53,527 bases of DNA, taken from NCBI GenBank assembly GCA_029939575.1, contig JAOZSR010000011.1, positions 1 to 53,527 of the forward strand, in the 5' to 3' direction. The notes beneath the pieces were generated by a model. It searched no databases and was not told where the DNA came from. It saw nothing but the letters and a program-made list of their open reading frames with translations. Origin of the DNA: Fidelibacterota bacterium (GTDB lineage: Bacteria > Fidelibacterota > UBA2242 > JAOZSR01). Below, piece after piece: positions 44,052 through 52,822 of the stretch. A program made the position numbers and the translations under genes. Each line of letters begins with the position of its first letter. Within the stretch, counting starts at the first letter, position 1.

Positions 44052-44696
44052 TTAATTTTCCTTGATTAATTCATTTGAAACTTTTTTTGCAATATTAAAA
44101 TCAAAACCCCGTTGAATTAAATAATTATAGAGTTTAATACTCGGATTTTTTTTATTCAACAAAGATGTTATTTTTTTTGATCCAACTGATTTAGCAAGTA
44201 AATATTGATCCTGTTCTTTGACCAATTCAGCAAATACAATATCAATAATTTCTGAAGAAATACCCTTTTGATATAAAAGAATTTTTAATTTATTCCTACC
44301 TCTTTTATTAAACTTAATCTGATCTTTTACAAAAGCAGATGCAAATTGAATATCATTAATATATTTTCTTTCTTTACAGTATTTTATTACTGCTATTATT
44401 GTGTCAGAATTAAAATCTTTATTTTTTAAATAATCTGATACTTCTTTTTCAGTTCGAATTCTTGGGGCTAAATACCTTAAAATCAAATTTTTGGCTTTAT
44501 AGAATTGTTCTTTGGCAATAATTTCTGATATTAATGCTTCTGAAATTTGTTGATTATTTTTCAATTGATATTCAGATAGAGTTTCAATACTAACACTAAA
44601 TCTATATTCTCCATCCAGGAATACAGATCTCCTGTTAATATTTTTTTTTTGAACTTCTATTTTGGTAATAATCGATTTCTTTGAATTTTCCAACAT
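44052..44696 (-). CDS. recX: Regulatory protein RecX
   Basis: This RecX protein of 214 residues (ATG 44696; a TTG two codons earlier is also in frame) has three helical repeats, with AKNLILRYLAPRIRTEKEVSDYL near 70-95 and FVKDQIKFNKRGRNKLKILLYQKGIS near 123-150. RecX binds RecA filaments and inhibits recombinase and coprotease activity. It follows recA by 39 bp, the usual arrangement, and is the last gene of the long run starting at the SRP RNA. Confidence 0.9.
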   Translation of the reverse strand: MLENSKKSIITKIEVQKKNINRRSVFLDGEYRFSVSIETLSEYQLKNNQQISEALISEIIAKEQFYKAKNLILRYLAPRIRTEKEVSDYLKNKDFNSDTIIAVIKYCKERKYINDIQFASAFVKDQIKFNKRGRNKLKILLYQKGISSEIIDIVFAELVKEQDQYLLAKSVGSKKITSLLNKKNPSIKLYNYLIQRGFDFNIAKKVSNELIKEN

Positions 44697-44735
44697 TTTC
44701 AAAACAATTCGTTTTGATAATCTTCAAATATAATT

Positions 44736-45770
44736 CTATTTGGTTATTTTATCTTTTTCCGATTTTTCTTCAGGTTTGGTTATTCCCAGATATTCTTTGA
44801 CTTTAATTTCTATTTGTTGTCTTGCTTCCGGATTATTTGATAGATATTCTTTAGCATTTTCTCTGCCTTGTCCCATTCTTTCGTCACCATAGGAAAACCA
44901 TGAACCTGATTTTTGTACAATATCAGCTTCAACTGCTGAATCCAACAGATCTCCTTCAGCAGATATTCCATGACCATACATAATGTCAAATTCAGTAACT
45001 CTAAATGGTGAGGCTAATTTGTTCTTAACAACTTTTACTTTTGTTCTATTACCAATTACACTCATCCCTTCTTTAATTGCAGCAATACGTCTGATTTCCA
45101 ATCTTAAGGATGTGTAAAATTTTAAAGCTCTTCCCCCAGAAGTAGTTTCAGGATTACCAAACATTACACCAATTTTTTCCCTGATTTGATTTATAAAAAT
45201 AACCGCGCAGTTTGATTTGCTAACAGCACCTGTTAATTTTCTTAAAGCCTGAGACATTAACCTGGCTTGTAAACCTACATGAGAATCTCCCATTTCACCT
45301 TCTAATTCTGATCTTGGAACTAAAGCTGCAACGGAATCAATTACGATGATATCAACAGCATTACTTCTCACTAATGTTTCCGTAATTTCTAAAGCCTGTT
45401 CTCCACTATCCGGTTGAGATACTAATAATTCATTTAAATTTACACCAAGTTTAGCAGAATAGGCTGCGTCTAATGCATGTTCTGCATCAATAAATGCTGC
45501 ATATCCACCTAATTTTTGCGCTTCTGCAATAACGTGGATTGCTAAGGTTGTTTTTCCTGATGACTCGGGTCCATAAACTTCAGTAATTCTACCCTTAGGA
45601 ATTCCACCAATACCTATAATAGCATCAAGTGATAAACAACCGGTTGAAATTGATTCTACGTTAACTTTAGCCGATTTATCGCCAAGCCTCATTATTGAAC
45701 CTTTTCCAAATTGTCTGTCGATTTGAGTAACAGCCAGATCAATTGCACGTTTTTTGTTGTCATTTGCCAT
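44736..45770 (-). CDS. recA: Recombinase RecA
   Basis: RecA catalyses homologous strand exchange and induces the SOS response. Motifs are [11 protein letters not shown] (Walker A, near residue 63), a [20 protein letters not shown] segment near 140, and the L2 loop near 195-210 with [20 protein letters not shown]. Two starts fit: ATG 45782 overlaps the thpR stop as ATGA, while ATG 45770 gives the family start MANDNKK after AGGGA; I list 45770 (344 residues). recX follows at once. No LexA box was identified upstream, and recA here is transcribed from inside the cinA-thpR run. Confidence 0.95.
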   Translation of the reverse strand: MANDNKKRAIDLAVTQIDRQFGKGSIMRLGDKSAKVNVESISTGCLSLDAIIGIGGIPKGRITEVYGPESSGKTTLAIHVIAEAQKLGGYAAFIDAEHALDAAYSAKLGVNLNELLVSQPDSGEQALEITETLVRSNAVDIIVIDSVAALVPRSELEGEMGDSHVGLQARLMSQALRKLTGAVSKSNCAVIFINQIREKIGVMFGNPETTSGGRALKFYTSLRLEIRRIAAIKEGMSVIGNRTKVKVVKNKLASPFRVTEFDIMYGHGISAEGDLLDSAVEADIVQKSGSWFSYGDERMGQGRENAKEYLSNNPEARQQIEIKVKEYLGITKPEEKSEKDKITK

Positions 45771-45778
45771 AATATCCC

Positions 45779-46348
45779 TCATTTTTTTAATTTTATAGTT
45801 GCTAGTTTTTTATAAATTGGTCCGGTTTGAGTGAGAATACTTTCAAAATAAATAATCTTCTCAACCGGATTAATAATTGGTTTGTAAGTATATTCAAGGT
45901 ACTTTTCTATTTGTGATCTTTGTATTTGAATATTTCCTTTAATTCGTCCAAATGTTATATGAGGATGAAAATTACGTTTGTCTTTTGTAAAACCAAAATT
46001 TTCAACAGATTTTTCTATAATTTGATTAAGGTGCAATAGGCTATTCGACTGATCTTCAACACCTAACCACAAAACAGATGCTTTTGAAATATTTGGAAAG
46101 ACTCCTGAATTTTTGCAGATAAAATCAAAACTTTTTATAGGAATTAAATCATTTTCTACCTGTGAAATGATTTTTGGAATCAGGCTGATTTCCGTATTTC
46201 CCAAAAACTTGAGAGTGATATGAGATTTTCCGGGATTTACAATTTTAATTTTGGATGAAATATCGGGGAAATCCTGTTTTATTCTTACTAATAAATTTCT
46301 AATTTCCTCTGAGATTTCTACTGCAAAAAAAGTTCTTTTACTATTCAT
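45779..46348 (-). CDS. thpR: RNA 2',3'-cyclic phosphodiesterase (2'-5' RNA ligase family)
   Basis: A 189-residue 2H-phosphoesterase with two HxTx motifs, HITLKFLGN near residue 44 and HPHITFGRI near 127, which supply both catalytic histidines and Thr. It opens 2',3'-cyclic phosphate ends of RNA, and ligase activity is often seen in vitro. The gene lies between cinA (8-nt overlap) and recA (stop inside the recA leader), as in several bacteria where thpR, cinA and recA are neighbours. Confidence 0.9.
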   Translation of the reverse strand: MNSKRTFFAVEISEEIRNLLVRIKQDFPDISSKIKIVNPGKSHITLKFLGNTEISLIPKIISQVENDLIPIKSFDFICKNSGVFPNISKASVLWLGVEDQSNSLLHLNQIIEKSVENFGFTKDKRNFHPHITFGRIKGNIQIQRSQIEKYLEYTYKPIINPVEKIIYFESILTQTGPIYKKLATIKLKK

Positions 46349-47570
46349 GTTTTTGTAATTCTAATCTAAGCCGGTTTAGTGCGAATTGTGAAAATATTCT
46401 TTTATTTATTAATCTATTTCTATTATAAATAAATTTATAACTATTTGTAGTATTAGCAAAGGAAATTCCAACAAATAATGTTCCTATTGGCTTTCCGACT
46501 GTTTCGCCTGTAGGCCCGGCGATTCCTGTTGTACTTAATCCAATATTACTATTATTTTTTTTGCGAATACCAACAGCCATTTCTTTGGCAGTTTCATGAC
46601 TCACCGCACCAAAACTTTGGATAGTTTTAGGGTTTACATCTAAGAAATTGATTTTAGATTTATTACTATACGTAACAATTCCAGATAAGAAATAGCCTGA
46701 ACTACCCGGAATATCAGTTAAACGATTGGATATTAGCCCACCAGTACATGACTCAGCAACTGAAATGGTTAATTTGCTATCAATCAGAGTGTTAGCAATT
46801 ACCGTCTCAAGATTTTCATTATCAAAACCATATATTTTTTCACCTAAAATACCTTCTAATTCCATACACAGAGTTTTAAGGTCTTTTTGGTCCTGTGATT
46901 GATCAGTATATAGTTGAATATCAACACCATCCAATGTTGGCAGTAAAGAGACGCCTATATCATTATTTTTTTTTATCCAGGCTTTTATTTGCGAATAGAC
47001 TTCAGATTCAGGAAGTCCAAAAGTACGAATAAGTTTTTCCTGTATTTTTGATTTACCAAAATTATCCAGATCTTTTGAAATCGAATCATGCATCATTTTC
47101 TTCATTTCAAAAGGAACTCCGGGCATAAAATAAAATGATTTATTTTCTTTTTTGAAACACATTCCCTGGGCTGTTCCGTTTGCATTGGGAATAATATTAC
47201 ATTTTTCAGGTAACAATGCCTGTTCATTATTTGTATTGGAAAATTTTATTTTTCTGTCAATAAAAAATTGTTTTATTCTATCAAGAACATCGGGATGAAA
47301 TTTTATATCAGATTTAAAATATTTTGCTGCAGATTTTTTAGTAATATCGTCGTGAGTTGGTCCCAATCCACCTGTAACGAATATAACAGACCCATAATTT
47401 TCGGCTTTTGATAATGCATCCAGGATACTTTCCTCTTCATCTGGAACAATCAAAATTTGCTTAACTGAAATTCCATATTTTTTTAGAAAATTGGAAATAA
47501 AAATCGCATTTGTATTTGCTACATTGCCGGATAGTAGTTCATTGCCAATAGATATGATAACTGAATTCAT
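46341..47570 (-). CDS. cinA: CinA-family nicotinamide-nucleotide amidohydrolase
   Basis: The 409-residue protein has an N-terminal MoCF/COG1058 domain (IGNELLSGNVANTN near residue 7, VTGGLGPTHDD near 65) and a C-terminal PncC domain (SVAESCTGGLISNRLTDIPGSS near 270, YSNKSKIN, then TTGIAGPTG). The C-terminal domain deamidates nicotinamide mononucleotide; the N-terminal part is an ADP-ribose pyrophosphatase in some species. CinA is induced with recA in competent streptococci, and here it again lies upstream of thpR-recA. Its ATG overlaps the pgpA stop by 4 nt. Confidence 0.94.
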   Translation of the reverse strand: MNSVIISIGNELLSGNVANTNAIFISNFLKKYGISVKQILIVPDEEESILDALSKAENYGSVIFVTGGLGPTHDDITKKSAAKYFKSDIKFHPDVLDRIKQFFIDRKIKFSNTNNEQALLPEKCNIIPNANGTAQGMCFKKENKSFYFMPGVPFEMKKMMHDSISKDLDNFGKSKIQEKLIRTFGLPESEVYSQIKAWIKKNNDIGVSLLPTLDGVDIQLYTDQSQDQKDLKTLCMELEGILGEKIYGFDNENLETVIANTLIDSKLTISVAESCTGGLISNRLTDIPGSSGYFLSGIVTYSNKSKINFLDVNPKTIQSFGAVSHETAKEMAVGIRKKNNSNIGLSTTGIAGPTGETVGKPIGTLFVGISFANTTNSYKFIYNRNRLINKRIFSQFALNRLRLELQKHE

Positions 47571-48037
47571 AGTAAAAATTTTACCACAAGAAAGAATAAA
47601 AATCCGGCATAAACACCAGCCATCACATCATCGGCCATAATGCCTAATCCGTCTTTTAATGATTCAAGTTGTTTTATTGGAGGAATTTTTGAAATATCAA
47701 AAAAGCGAAATAGTAAAAAAGCGATTACAATTAAAAAATAATCTTCGGGAAATGCCAAAGATGGAACTGAGATTAATGTAATCCACATTCCAACAACTTC
47801 ATCAATAACAATTCTGGAAGGATCTTTTTCCGTTGTATTTGATACAATTTTATTTGAAGTAATTAGTCCAATTATAAATACTATAACTATTAATAGTATT
47901 CTAATAAAAACAGATTGAACAGGTATCAAAAACCATAAAATTATTGCAAAAAAACTACCCCAGGTACCTGGAGCGATTGGAATATATCCTATTCCAAAAA
48001 ATGTAGCTATAAAATTATATAACTTATTTAATTTCAT
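47567..48037 (-). CDS. pgpA: Phosphatidylglycerophosphatase A
   Basis: This 156-residue integral membrane protein has the PgpA motifs FFGIGYIPIAPGTWGS near residue 14 and RIVIDEVVGMWITL near 75, plus four hydrophobic helices. It removes phosphate from phosphatidylglycerophosphate made by PgsA, whose gene is directly upstream with a 4-nt overlap. Together they complete bacterial phosphatidylglycerol synthesis, showing this organism makes conventional phospholipids whatever the role of the isoprenoid-lipid genes. Confidence 0.93.
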   Translation of the reverse strand: MKLNKLYNFIATFFGIGYIPIAPGTWGSFFAIILWFLIPVQSVFIRILLIVIVFIIGLITSNKIVSNTTEKDPSRIVIDEVVGMWITLISVPSLAFPEDYFLIVIAFLLFRFFDISKIPPIKQLESLKDGLGIMADDVMAGVYAGFLFFLVVKFLL

Positions 48038-48645
48038 GATTTTGAAAAAACTTCTTTTATAACTTTTTTGTTAACAATTAAATATTCTATTCCTGTCCAG
48101 ACTGTAAAAATTGTTACCAATAGCATTAAAATGTAAATAATATGATATTGATCAACCATATAATTTTTTATTATATCTTTAATATTATAGAAAACGTTCC
48201 ATCGTTGTGTAATCAGATAAGTTAGAATAAAACAGACTACTCCGATCTGGGAACCGGTCTTAATTTTGGCTGATATTCTGGTTGTCATCGTCGATTCTTT
48301 AGCTTGCATTGACAATCTTAAAATTGTAATTAAGAGATCTCTTAATAAAACTAAAATTACCATCCAGAGTGGAATTAATCCCAATACAACAAAAGAGATA
48401 AATGCGGCTGACATTAAAACTTTATCAGCTAATGGATCCAGGAAAACTCCAAAACTCGATACTGTTTTATACTTTCTTGCAAAATATCCATCGTAGGCAT
48501 CAGTAACAGATGCTGCAACAAAAATAAAGAGTGCCAAAAGTTCGTAATAGGGCCCTTTTTCAAATAAAAAATAAAGAAACAAGGGTGTTAAAATTATTCT
48601 TAAAAAAGAAAAGAAATTTGCAACTGTAAAAATATTTGTTTTCAT
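48034..48645 (-). CDS. pgsA: CDP-diacylglycerol-glycerol-3-phosphate phosphatidyltransferase
   Basis: The 203-residue membrane enzyme shows the CDP-alcohol phosphatidyltransferase signature near residue 48: DAYDGYFARKYKTVSSFG followed by LDPLADK. It forms phosphatidylglycerophosphate from CDP-diacylglycerol and glycerol-3-phosphate. About five helices are visible. It lies between recR and pgpA with 4-nt overlaps on both sides, so lipid head-group synthesis is wired into a DNA-repair/replication operon. In archaeal-type lipid pathways a related enzyme family acts on CDP-archaeol, but these motifs do not separate the two substrates. Confidence 0.93.
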   Translation of the reverse strand: MKTNIFTVANFFSFLRIILTPLFLYFLFEKGPYYELLALFIFVAASVTDAYDGYFARKYKTVSSFGVFLDPLADKVLMSAAFISFVVLGLIPLWMVILVLLRDLLITILRLSMQAKESTMTTRISAKIKTGSQIGVVCFILTYLITQRWNVFYNIKDIIKNYMVDQYHIIYILMLLVTIFTVWTGIEYLIVNKKVIKEVFSKS

Positions 48646-49238
48646 AATATTCCCGTTCTACCTTCAATTGATTGAATTATAGTATTTTCATCAACAAATT
48701 CAAGGTCTATCCCAATTGGCAAGCCTTGTGCAATTCTGGAAACTTTTAATTTTTTATTTTTTAATAATCTGGATAAATATATTGTAGTAGTTTCTCCATC
48801 TCTGGTTGGATTAATAGCTAAAATTATTTCATTTACGCCGTCCAATCTTTGGAGTAGATCTTCAATAAACAGATCATCCGGACCAATCCCATTAAGCGGA
48901 GAAAGCACTCCTCCAAGAACATGATACAGGCCACGATAATTACCTGTTTTTTCGATTGAAATCAGATCAATTATATCCTGGATAACACAAATAGTTGTCT
49001 GATCCCTTTTCGGGTCACAACAAATCGGACAGGGATCATTTTCAGTGATATTATGGCATTGGGAGCAATTGGTAATCCTGTCTTTGACATCTATCAGGGC
49101 TTTAGCCATTGAAATAACATCTTCCCTATTACTTTTTAAAATATAAAACGCCATTCGCTGGGCGGATTTTTTCCCTATACCAGGAAATCCGGCCAACTTA
49201 TCTATTAAAATATTTATACTATTTGGTAATGAACTCAT
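48642..49238 (-). CDS. recR: Recombination protein RecR
   Basis: RecR of 198 residues: helix-hairpin-helix LAGFPGIGKKSAQRMAFY near residue 14, a zinc finger CSQCHNITENDPCPIC near 58, and a Toprim domain with the EIILAINPTRDGETTTIYL segment near 140. It works with RecF/RecO to load RecA on gapped DNA. It sits between ybaB and pgsA, the typical dnaX-ybaB-recR order extended to the lipid genes. Confidence 0.96.
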   Translation of the reverse strand: MSSLPNSINILIDKLAGFPGIGKKSAQRMAFYILKSNREDVISMAKALIDVKDRITNCSQCHNITENDPCPICCDPKRDQTTICVIQDIIDLISIEKTGNYRGLYHVLGGVLSPLNGIGPDDLFIEDLLQRLDGVNEIILAINPTRDGETTTIYLSRLLKNKKLKVSRIAQGLPIGIDLEFVDENTIIQSIEGRTGIL

Positions 49239-49561
49239 AATCCCGGAATTTTTAATCCGCCTGGTAAATTAGGCATTATTCCACCCATTTTTTCTGCATT
49301 TAATTCCTGGGCTTTTGTCAGAGCATGATTAACTGCTCCTACTATCATATCTTCAACCATTTCAACATCATCTGAAAGAATTTGTGGATCAATTTTGACA
49401 GAAACTATTTCCTGTTTTCCGGTTGCTTTGACTGTTACCATACCACCGCCGGCTGTTCCTTCAACTATCATATTTCCCAATTCGTCCTGCATTTTTTGCA
49501 TCTTTTTCTGCATATTCCCGAATTGTTTCATCATATTATTCATGCCACCTTTTGGAAACAT
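49235..49561 (-). CDS. YbaB/EbfC nucleoid-associated protein
   Basis: A 108-residue protein with a Met/Gln-rich start (GGMNNMMKQFGNMQKKMQKMQ), a central VEGTAGGGMVTVKATGKQEIVSVKIDP and the closing LPGGLKIPGL, as in YbaB/EbfC. These dimers bind DNA without strong specificity. The gene lies between dnaX and recR as in most bacteria. A clear AGGAG site precedes the ATG, and the stop overlaps recR by 4 nt. Confidence 0.94.
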   Translation of the reverse strand: MFPKGGMNNMMKQFGNMQKKMQKMQDELGNMIVEGTAGGGMVTVKATGKQEIVSVKIDPQILSDDVEMVEDMIVGAVNHALTKAQELNAEKMGGIMPNLPGGLKIPGL

Positions 49562-49575
49562 ATTATTCTCCTTTT

Positions 49576-51210
49576 TTATAAAATCAATTCACCCTGCATT
49601 TTATCTTTAATATAATCTGCAAGTTCATTAATAGGGTTTAAATCATTAATTTTTTTTGAATCTTTATTGGAAATTATTGTTTTAATCTTAAGGTTAATAT
49701 TGAATTTATTTTGAATGAATTCTTCAACTAACGCTGCTTTCATTTGAATGTTTTTTTGTTGGAAACCTGCACTCTCATGATAAGCAATTTCAAGTGTTTT
49801 ACCTGTTATTTTATGAGGCGCACCATTTCTTAGAAATCCTGCTACAGAGGCTCTTGTTTCACTTAATTTTTCACAAATTTCTGGCCACTTCTCTTTTACC
49901 ATATCCAAACTTATTTCTTCTGTATTTGATTTTTTCTGTATTTTTTCTGGTTCTGGTTTTGAATTTTTTGTTAACTTTTTAAGTGGTTTTTCTTTTACTA
50001 TATTGAGTTCAGTTTTTTTTTTTAAAGTCAAAGGTTTTGAAACAGGAATTTCAACTTTTTTCTTATTGGGAGTAAACAGAGTCTTTATTCCAATGGTACT
50101 AAGAATATCCTGAATATTTACTGTACTATCCATCATACCCATTTTTAATAAACAAAATTCAAGGCTGTTTCTCAAATTAAATGTTGATCTTAAATTGATT
50201 TTTGCTTCTGTAAGGATGTTAATCAACCTTAATAAATCACCATTATCCCACTTCCCGGCCTCTATAGCGTACTTTTTCTTGATATCATTGGGTAAGTCCA
50301 GCATATCAACAGATCCGGTTGAATTTGCAATTAAAAAATTCCTGAAATGCTCTGAAAGGCCGGAGAAAAATTCCCCAACCTCAATGCCTTTATCAAAAAT
50401 ATCATTTGCACATTGAAATAATTTATCCTGAGCTTTTGTTTTTATAATATTGCCAATTTGAAATAGAAAATCATAATCAATCAAGCCTAATATTTTGATA
50501 GCATCGTCAATATTGACATTGTCTCCGGAAAAAGAAATAACCTGGTCCAGCAAACTTTCTGAATCCCGCATTCCTCCATCTGCTTTTTTTGCAATCAAAA
50601 TTAAAAGTTCTTCCGGAACCTTTACCTTTTCCATTTCGCAAATTTTTTGCAATAATAATACAATATCTGAAACCGGAATCCGAAAAAAATCATAACGCTG
50701 GGTCCGGCTGATAATTGTATCGGGAATTTTATGTGGCTCAGTAGTAGCAAAAATAAAAATAATATGTTTTGGAGGTTCTTCCAGAGTTTTTAATAATGCA
50801 TTAAAAGCCTCGGTTGTTAACATATGAACTTCATCTATTATGTAAATACGGAAATTTGAATTTGATGGCGGGTATTTTACATTTTCCCGCAATTCCCGAA
50901 TCTCGTTAATACCACGATTTGATGCACCATCAATTTCCAAAACATCAAGACTGGTTCCTCTGGTAATTTCTACACAATTGACACATTCATTACAGGGATT
51001 ATTGTCAATTGGATTTTTACAATTCAAAGCTTTGGCGAAAATTCTGGCTGTAGAGGTCTTGCCTATTCCTCTTGAACCGGTGAATAAATATCCGTGTGAA
51101 ATACGATTAAATTTGATCGTATTTTTTAAGGTTGAAGATATATGTTGTTGCCCAATGACATCTTCAAATTTTTGCGGACGATATTTTCTTGATATTACTT
51201 GATAGTTCAT
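49576..51210 (-). CDS. dnaX: DNA polymerase III subunit gamma/tau
   Basis: The 544-residue clamp-loader ATPase has Walker A GSRGIGKTS (45-53), zinc-binding C64, C73, C76 and C79, Walker B and sensor IIDEVHML near 125 and the ATTEPHKIP segment near 155. Domains I-III end near residue 360, followed by a linker and a tau-like C-terminal region. Inside the linker an A11 tract (coding strand; window 50023-50013) encodes three lysines at 397-399. One extra A gives AAC TGA at once, and one fewer A gives a TAG five codons later, so slippage would make a gamma-like form near residue 400. The gene begins 15 bp after the SRP RNA. Confidence 0.95.
   Translation of the reverse strand: MNYQVISRKYRPQKFEDVIGQQHISSTLKNTIKFNRISHGYLFTGSRGIGKTSTARIFAKALNCKNPIDNNPCNECVNCVEITRGTSLDVLEIDGASNRGINEIRELRENVKYPPSNSNFRIYIIDEVHMLTTEAFNALLKTLEEPPKHIIFIFATTEPHKIPDTIISRTQRYDFFRIPVSDIVLLLQKICEMEKVKVPEELLILIAKKADGGMRDSESLLDQVISFSGDNVNIDDAIKILGLIDYDFLFQIGNIIKTKAQDKLFQCANDIFDKGIEVGEFFSGLSEHFRNFLIANSTGSVDMLDLPNDIKKKYAIEAGKWDNGDLLRLINILTEAKINLRSTFNLRNSLEFCLLKMGMMDSTVNIQDILSTIGIKTLFTPNKKKVEIPVSKPLTLKKKTELNIVKEKPLKKLTKNSKPEPEKIQKKSNTEEISLDMVKEKWPEICEKLSETRASVAGFLRNGAPHKITGKTLEIAYHESAGFQQKNIQMKAALVEEFIQNKFNINLKIKTIISNKDSKKINDLNPINELADYIKDKMQGELIL
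50013..50023 (-). promoter_or_regulatory. A11 slippery tract in dnaX (candidate gamma switch)
   Basis: Eleven consecutive T on the plus strand are A11 on the dnaX mRNA. The tract lies after domain III of the clamp-loader ATPase, where Thermus thermophilus dnaX has an A9 run used for transcriptional slippage to make gamma. Both alternative frames stop almost immediately. The placement supports a real switch; the slippage itself is inferred. Confidence 0.55.
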
Positions 51211-51224
51211 AAATTTATTTTAAT

Positions 51225-51494
51225 GGTTATGCACCAGGCTCTGAATCCGGAATAAATATATCCGCCAAAACTGTTAGCTAGTTTTCTGATATTTCACTTC
51301 ACATAGAGATAATAGTTACCGCTGCTCCCTTCCGGGCCTGACGGAGTTCACCACATTTCTATTGAGTGAAATGGAAAACATCAAGGCCACTGGGTTTCTT
51401 TAAATATAAGTATCCTTACCCTCGACCTGGCATCCATCCTGCTATAGCGGGTTGCAGGTTACAGGGCACCGCTGGTTCCCCATGTAGCATAACC
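51225..51494 (-). ncRNA. ffs: Signal recognition particle RNA (large bacterial type)
   Basis: About 270 nt on the minus strand, with ends GGTTATGC and GCATAACC pairing perfectly. The apical domain carries the GGAA tetraloop (plus-strand 51330-51333) and CCCGGAAGGGAGCAGC, the Ffh-binding site. The 5' part has GGTGCCCTGTAAC, with the UGUAAC loop motif (plus 51458-51463) of the Alu domain, so this is the large (6S-like) SRP RNA rather than the 4.5S form. It ends 15 bp before dnaX, a known neighbour. The transcript with Ffh targets membrane proteins. Confidence 0.9.
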
Positions 51495-51773
51495 AATTCT
51501 ATAACTCAATTAATTTGTTTTTAAACCCGAAGAAAAAGTATTCTTTCAGAGTTTCTTTTCTTAAAGGTTTATATTCAAATATTCAAATAACTAAAATCCG
51601 ATAAAATTAACATAAATAGGTTTTTTTTCAAAACAAATAATATATACAAATTTTTAGATTAAAAAGTTTCCGGATTCTAACAATATTTTAAACTCAGTTT
51701 CACTTTTTTTAAAATTCTAAACTACTGATTTGAATTTTTTCATCTTTTCCTGTGCTTAGTGAACCGGTTATTC
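51495..51773. other. Spacer with the SRP RNA promoter side
   Basis: About 280 bp of AT-rich sequence between the aldo/keto reductase gene and the SRP RNA. On the minus strand a TTTAAA and TATAGA pair 16 bp apart ends 3 nt before the RNA start, a possible but poorly spaced promoter. No gene is seen. Confidence 0.3.
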
Positions 51774-52691
51774 TCAAACAACCGGATGTCCATTCCGCGC
51801 TTCCCATAATCTATACCAGTCAATTCTGCTATAATCCAAATCCAGTGCATGTTTTGCGGCTTTAATTCGAGATGAATTTGTTGAACCAATAATCGGAACT
51901 ATTTCTGCCGGATGTTTCAGTAGCCATGCAAGCATTATTATCCATTTTTCTGTATCGTATTTTTTTGCCTGATATTCAAACTCATTATCAATTCTAATTT
52001 CATCTTCTTTGGAAAAGGTATTTCTCCAGGCAGGATAGGCAACTCCGCCAACCGGACACCAGGCCAAAGGTGTTATCTTTTGTTGCTGACATTGGTCCAA
52101 TACTCCATCAATTAGAGAACTTACATTATGAATATTGATTTCAATCTGATTAGCGACTAATGGCATTGAACAAAATGATTGTAACAGTGATACCTGTGAA
52201 GTTCGAAAATTGCTAACTCCAAAATTTAGAACTTTACTATTATCTTTTAGAATTTCAAAAGTCTCTGCAATTTCTTCAGCATTGAATAAAAAATCAGGTC
52301 TATGTAAAAGCAATAAATCAAGATAATCCATCTTTAATCTTTTTAGCGATTCATCAACACTTTTTAGAATGTGTTCTTTAGAAAGATTATATCTCCCCGG
52401 ATCGCCTTTCTTTGGATTATCAGGAAAAATCACACCACATTTTCCGGTTATTATCAATTTTTCACGTATTCCGGGCATTTCCTGTAGAACTTCTCCAAAT
52501 AATTTTTCAGACTCACCATTTGCATAAATATCAGCATGATCAAAATGATTAAATCCCGCTTCAATGGCAGTTCTAACTGCAAGTTTTCCTTTTTTACGGC
52601 TTTCTTTATTGTTATCTCCTACAATCCTCATACAACCATAAGCAATGCGGGAAGATAGTAAATTACTTTTTCCAAGTTTAATCGATTTCAT
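51774..52691 (-). CDS. Aldo/keto reductase (YdhF-like)
   Basis: A 305-residue NADPH-dependent oxidoreductase with the TIM-barrel aldo/keto reductase signatures: FNHFDHADIYANGESEKLFG near residue 48 containing the catalytic Tyr, KMDYLDLLLLHRPD near 120, FGVSNFRTSQVSLL near 157 and PIIGSTNSSRIKAAK near 275. The pattern is closest to the YdhF group. Substrate unknown; many act on methylglyoxal, sugars or aldehydes. It is a single gene with no close neighbours in its operon. Confidence 0.9.
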   Translation of the reverse strand: MKSIKLGKSNLLSSRIAYGCMRIVGDNNKESRKKGKLAVRTAIEAGFNHFDHADIYANGESEKLFGEVLQEMPGIREKLIITGKCGVIFPDNPKKGDPGRYNLSKEHILKSVDESLKRLKMDYLDLLLLHRPDFLFNAEEIAETFEILKDNSKVLNFGVSNFRTSQVSLLQSFCSMPLVANQIEINIHNVSSLIDGVLDQCQQQKITPLAWCPVGGVAYPAWRNTFSKEDEIRIDNEFEYQAKKYDTEKWIIMLAWLLKHPAEIVPIIGSTNSSRIKAAKHALDLDYSRIDWYRLWEARNGHPVV

Positions 52692-52822
52692 AATTTTCCT
52701 CTGTTTTTTGCCAAAATAAACATTGTTTTTAAATAATTATCATGTCTGTTTTTGTCTATTAAACGAACTACAAACTTACTACTACCATTTCGTCTATTTT
52801 TAATATACATTGTTAGTGGAAG

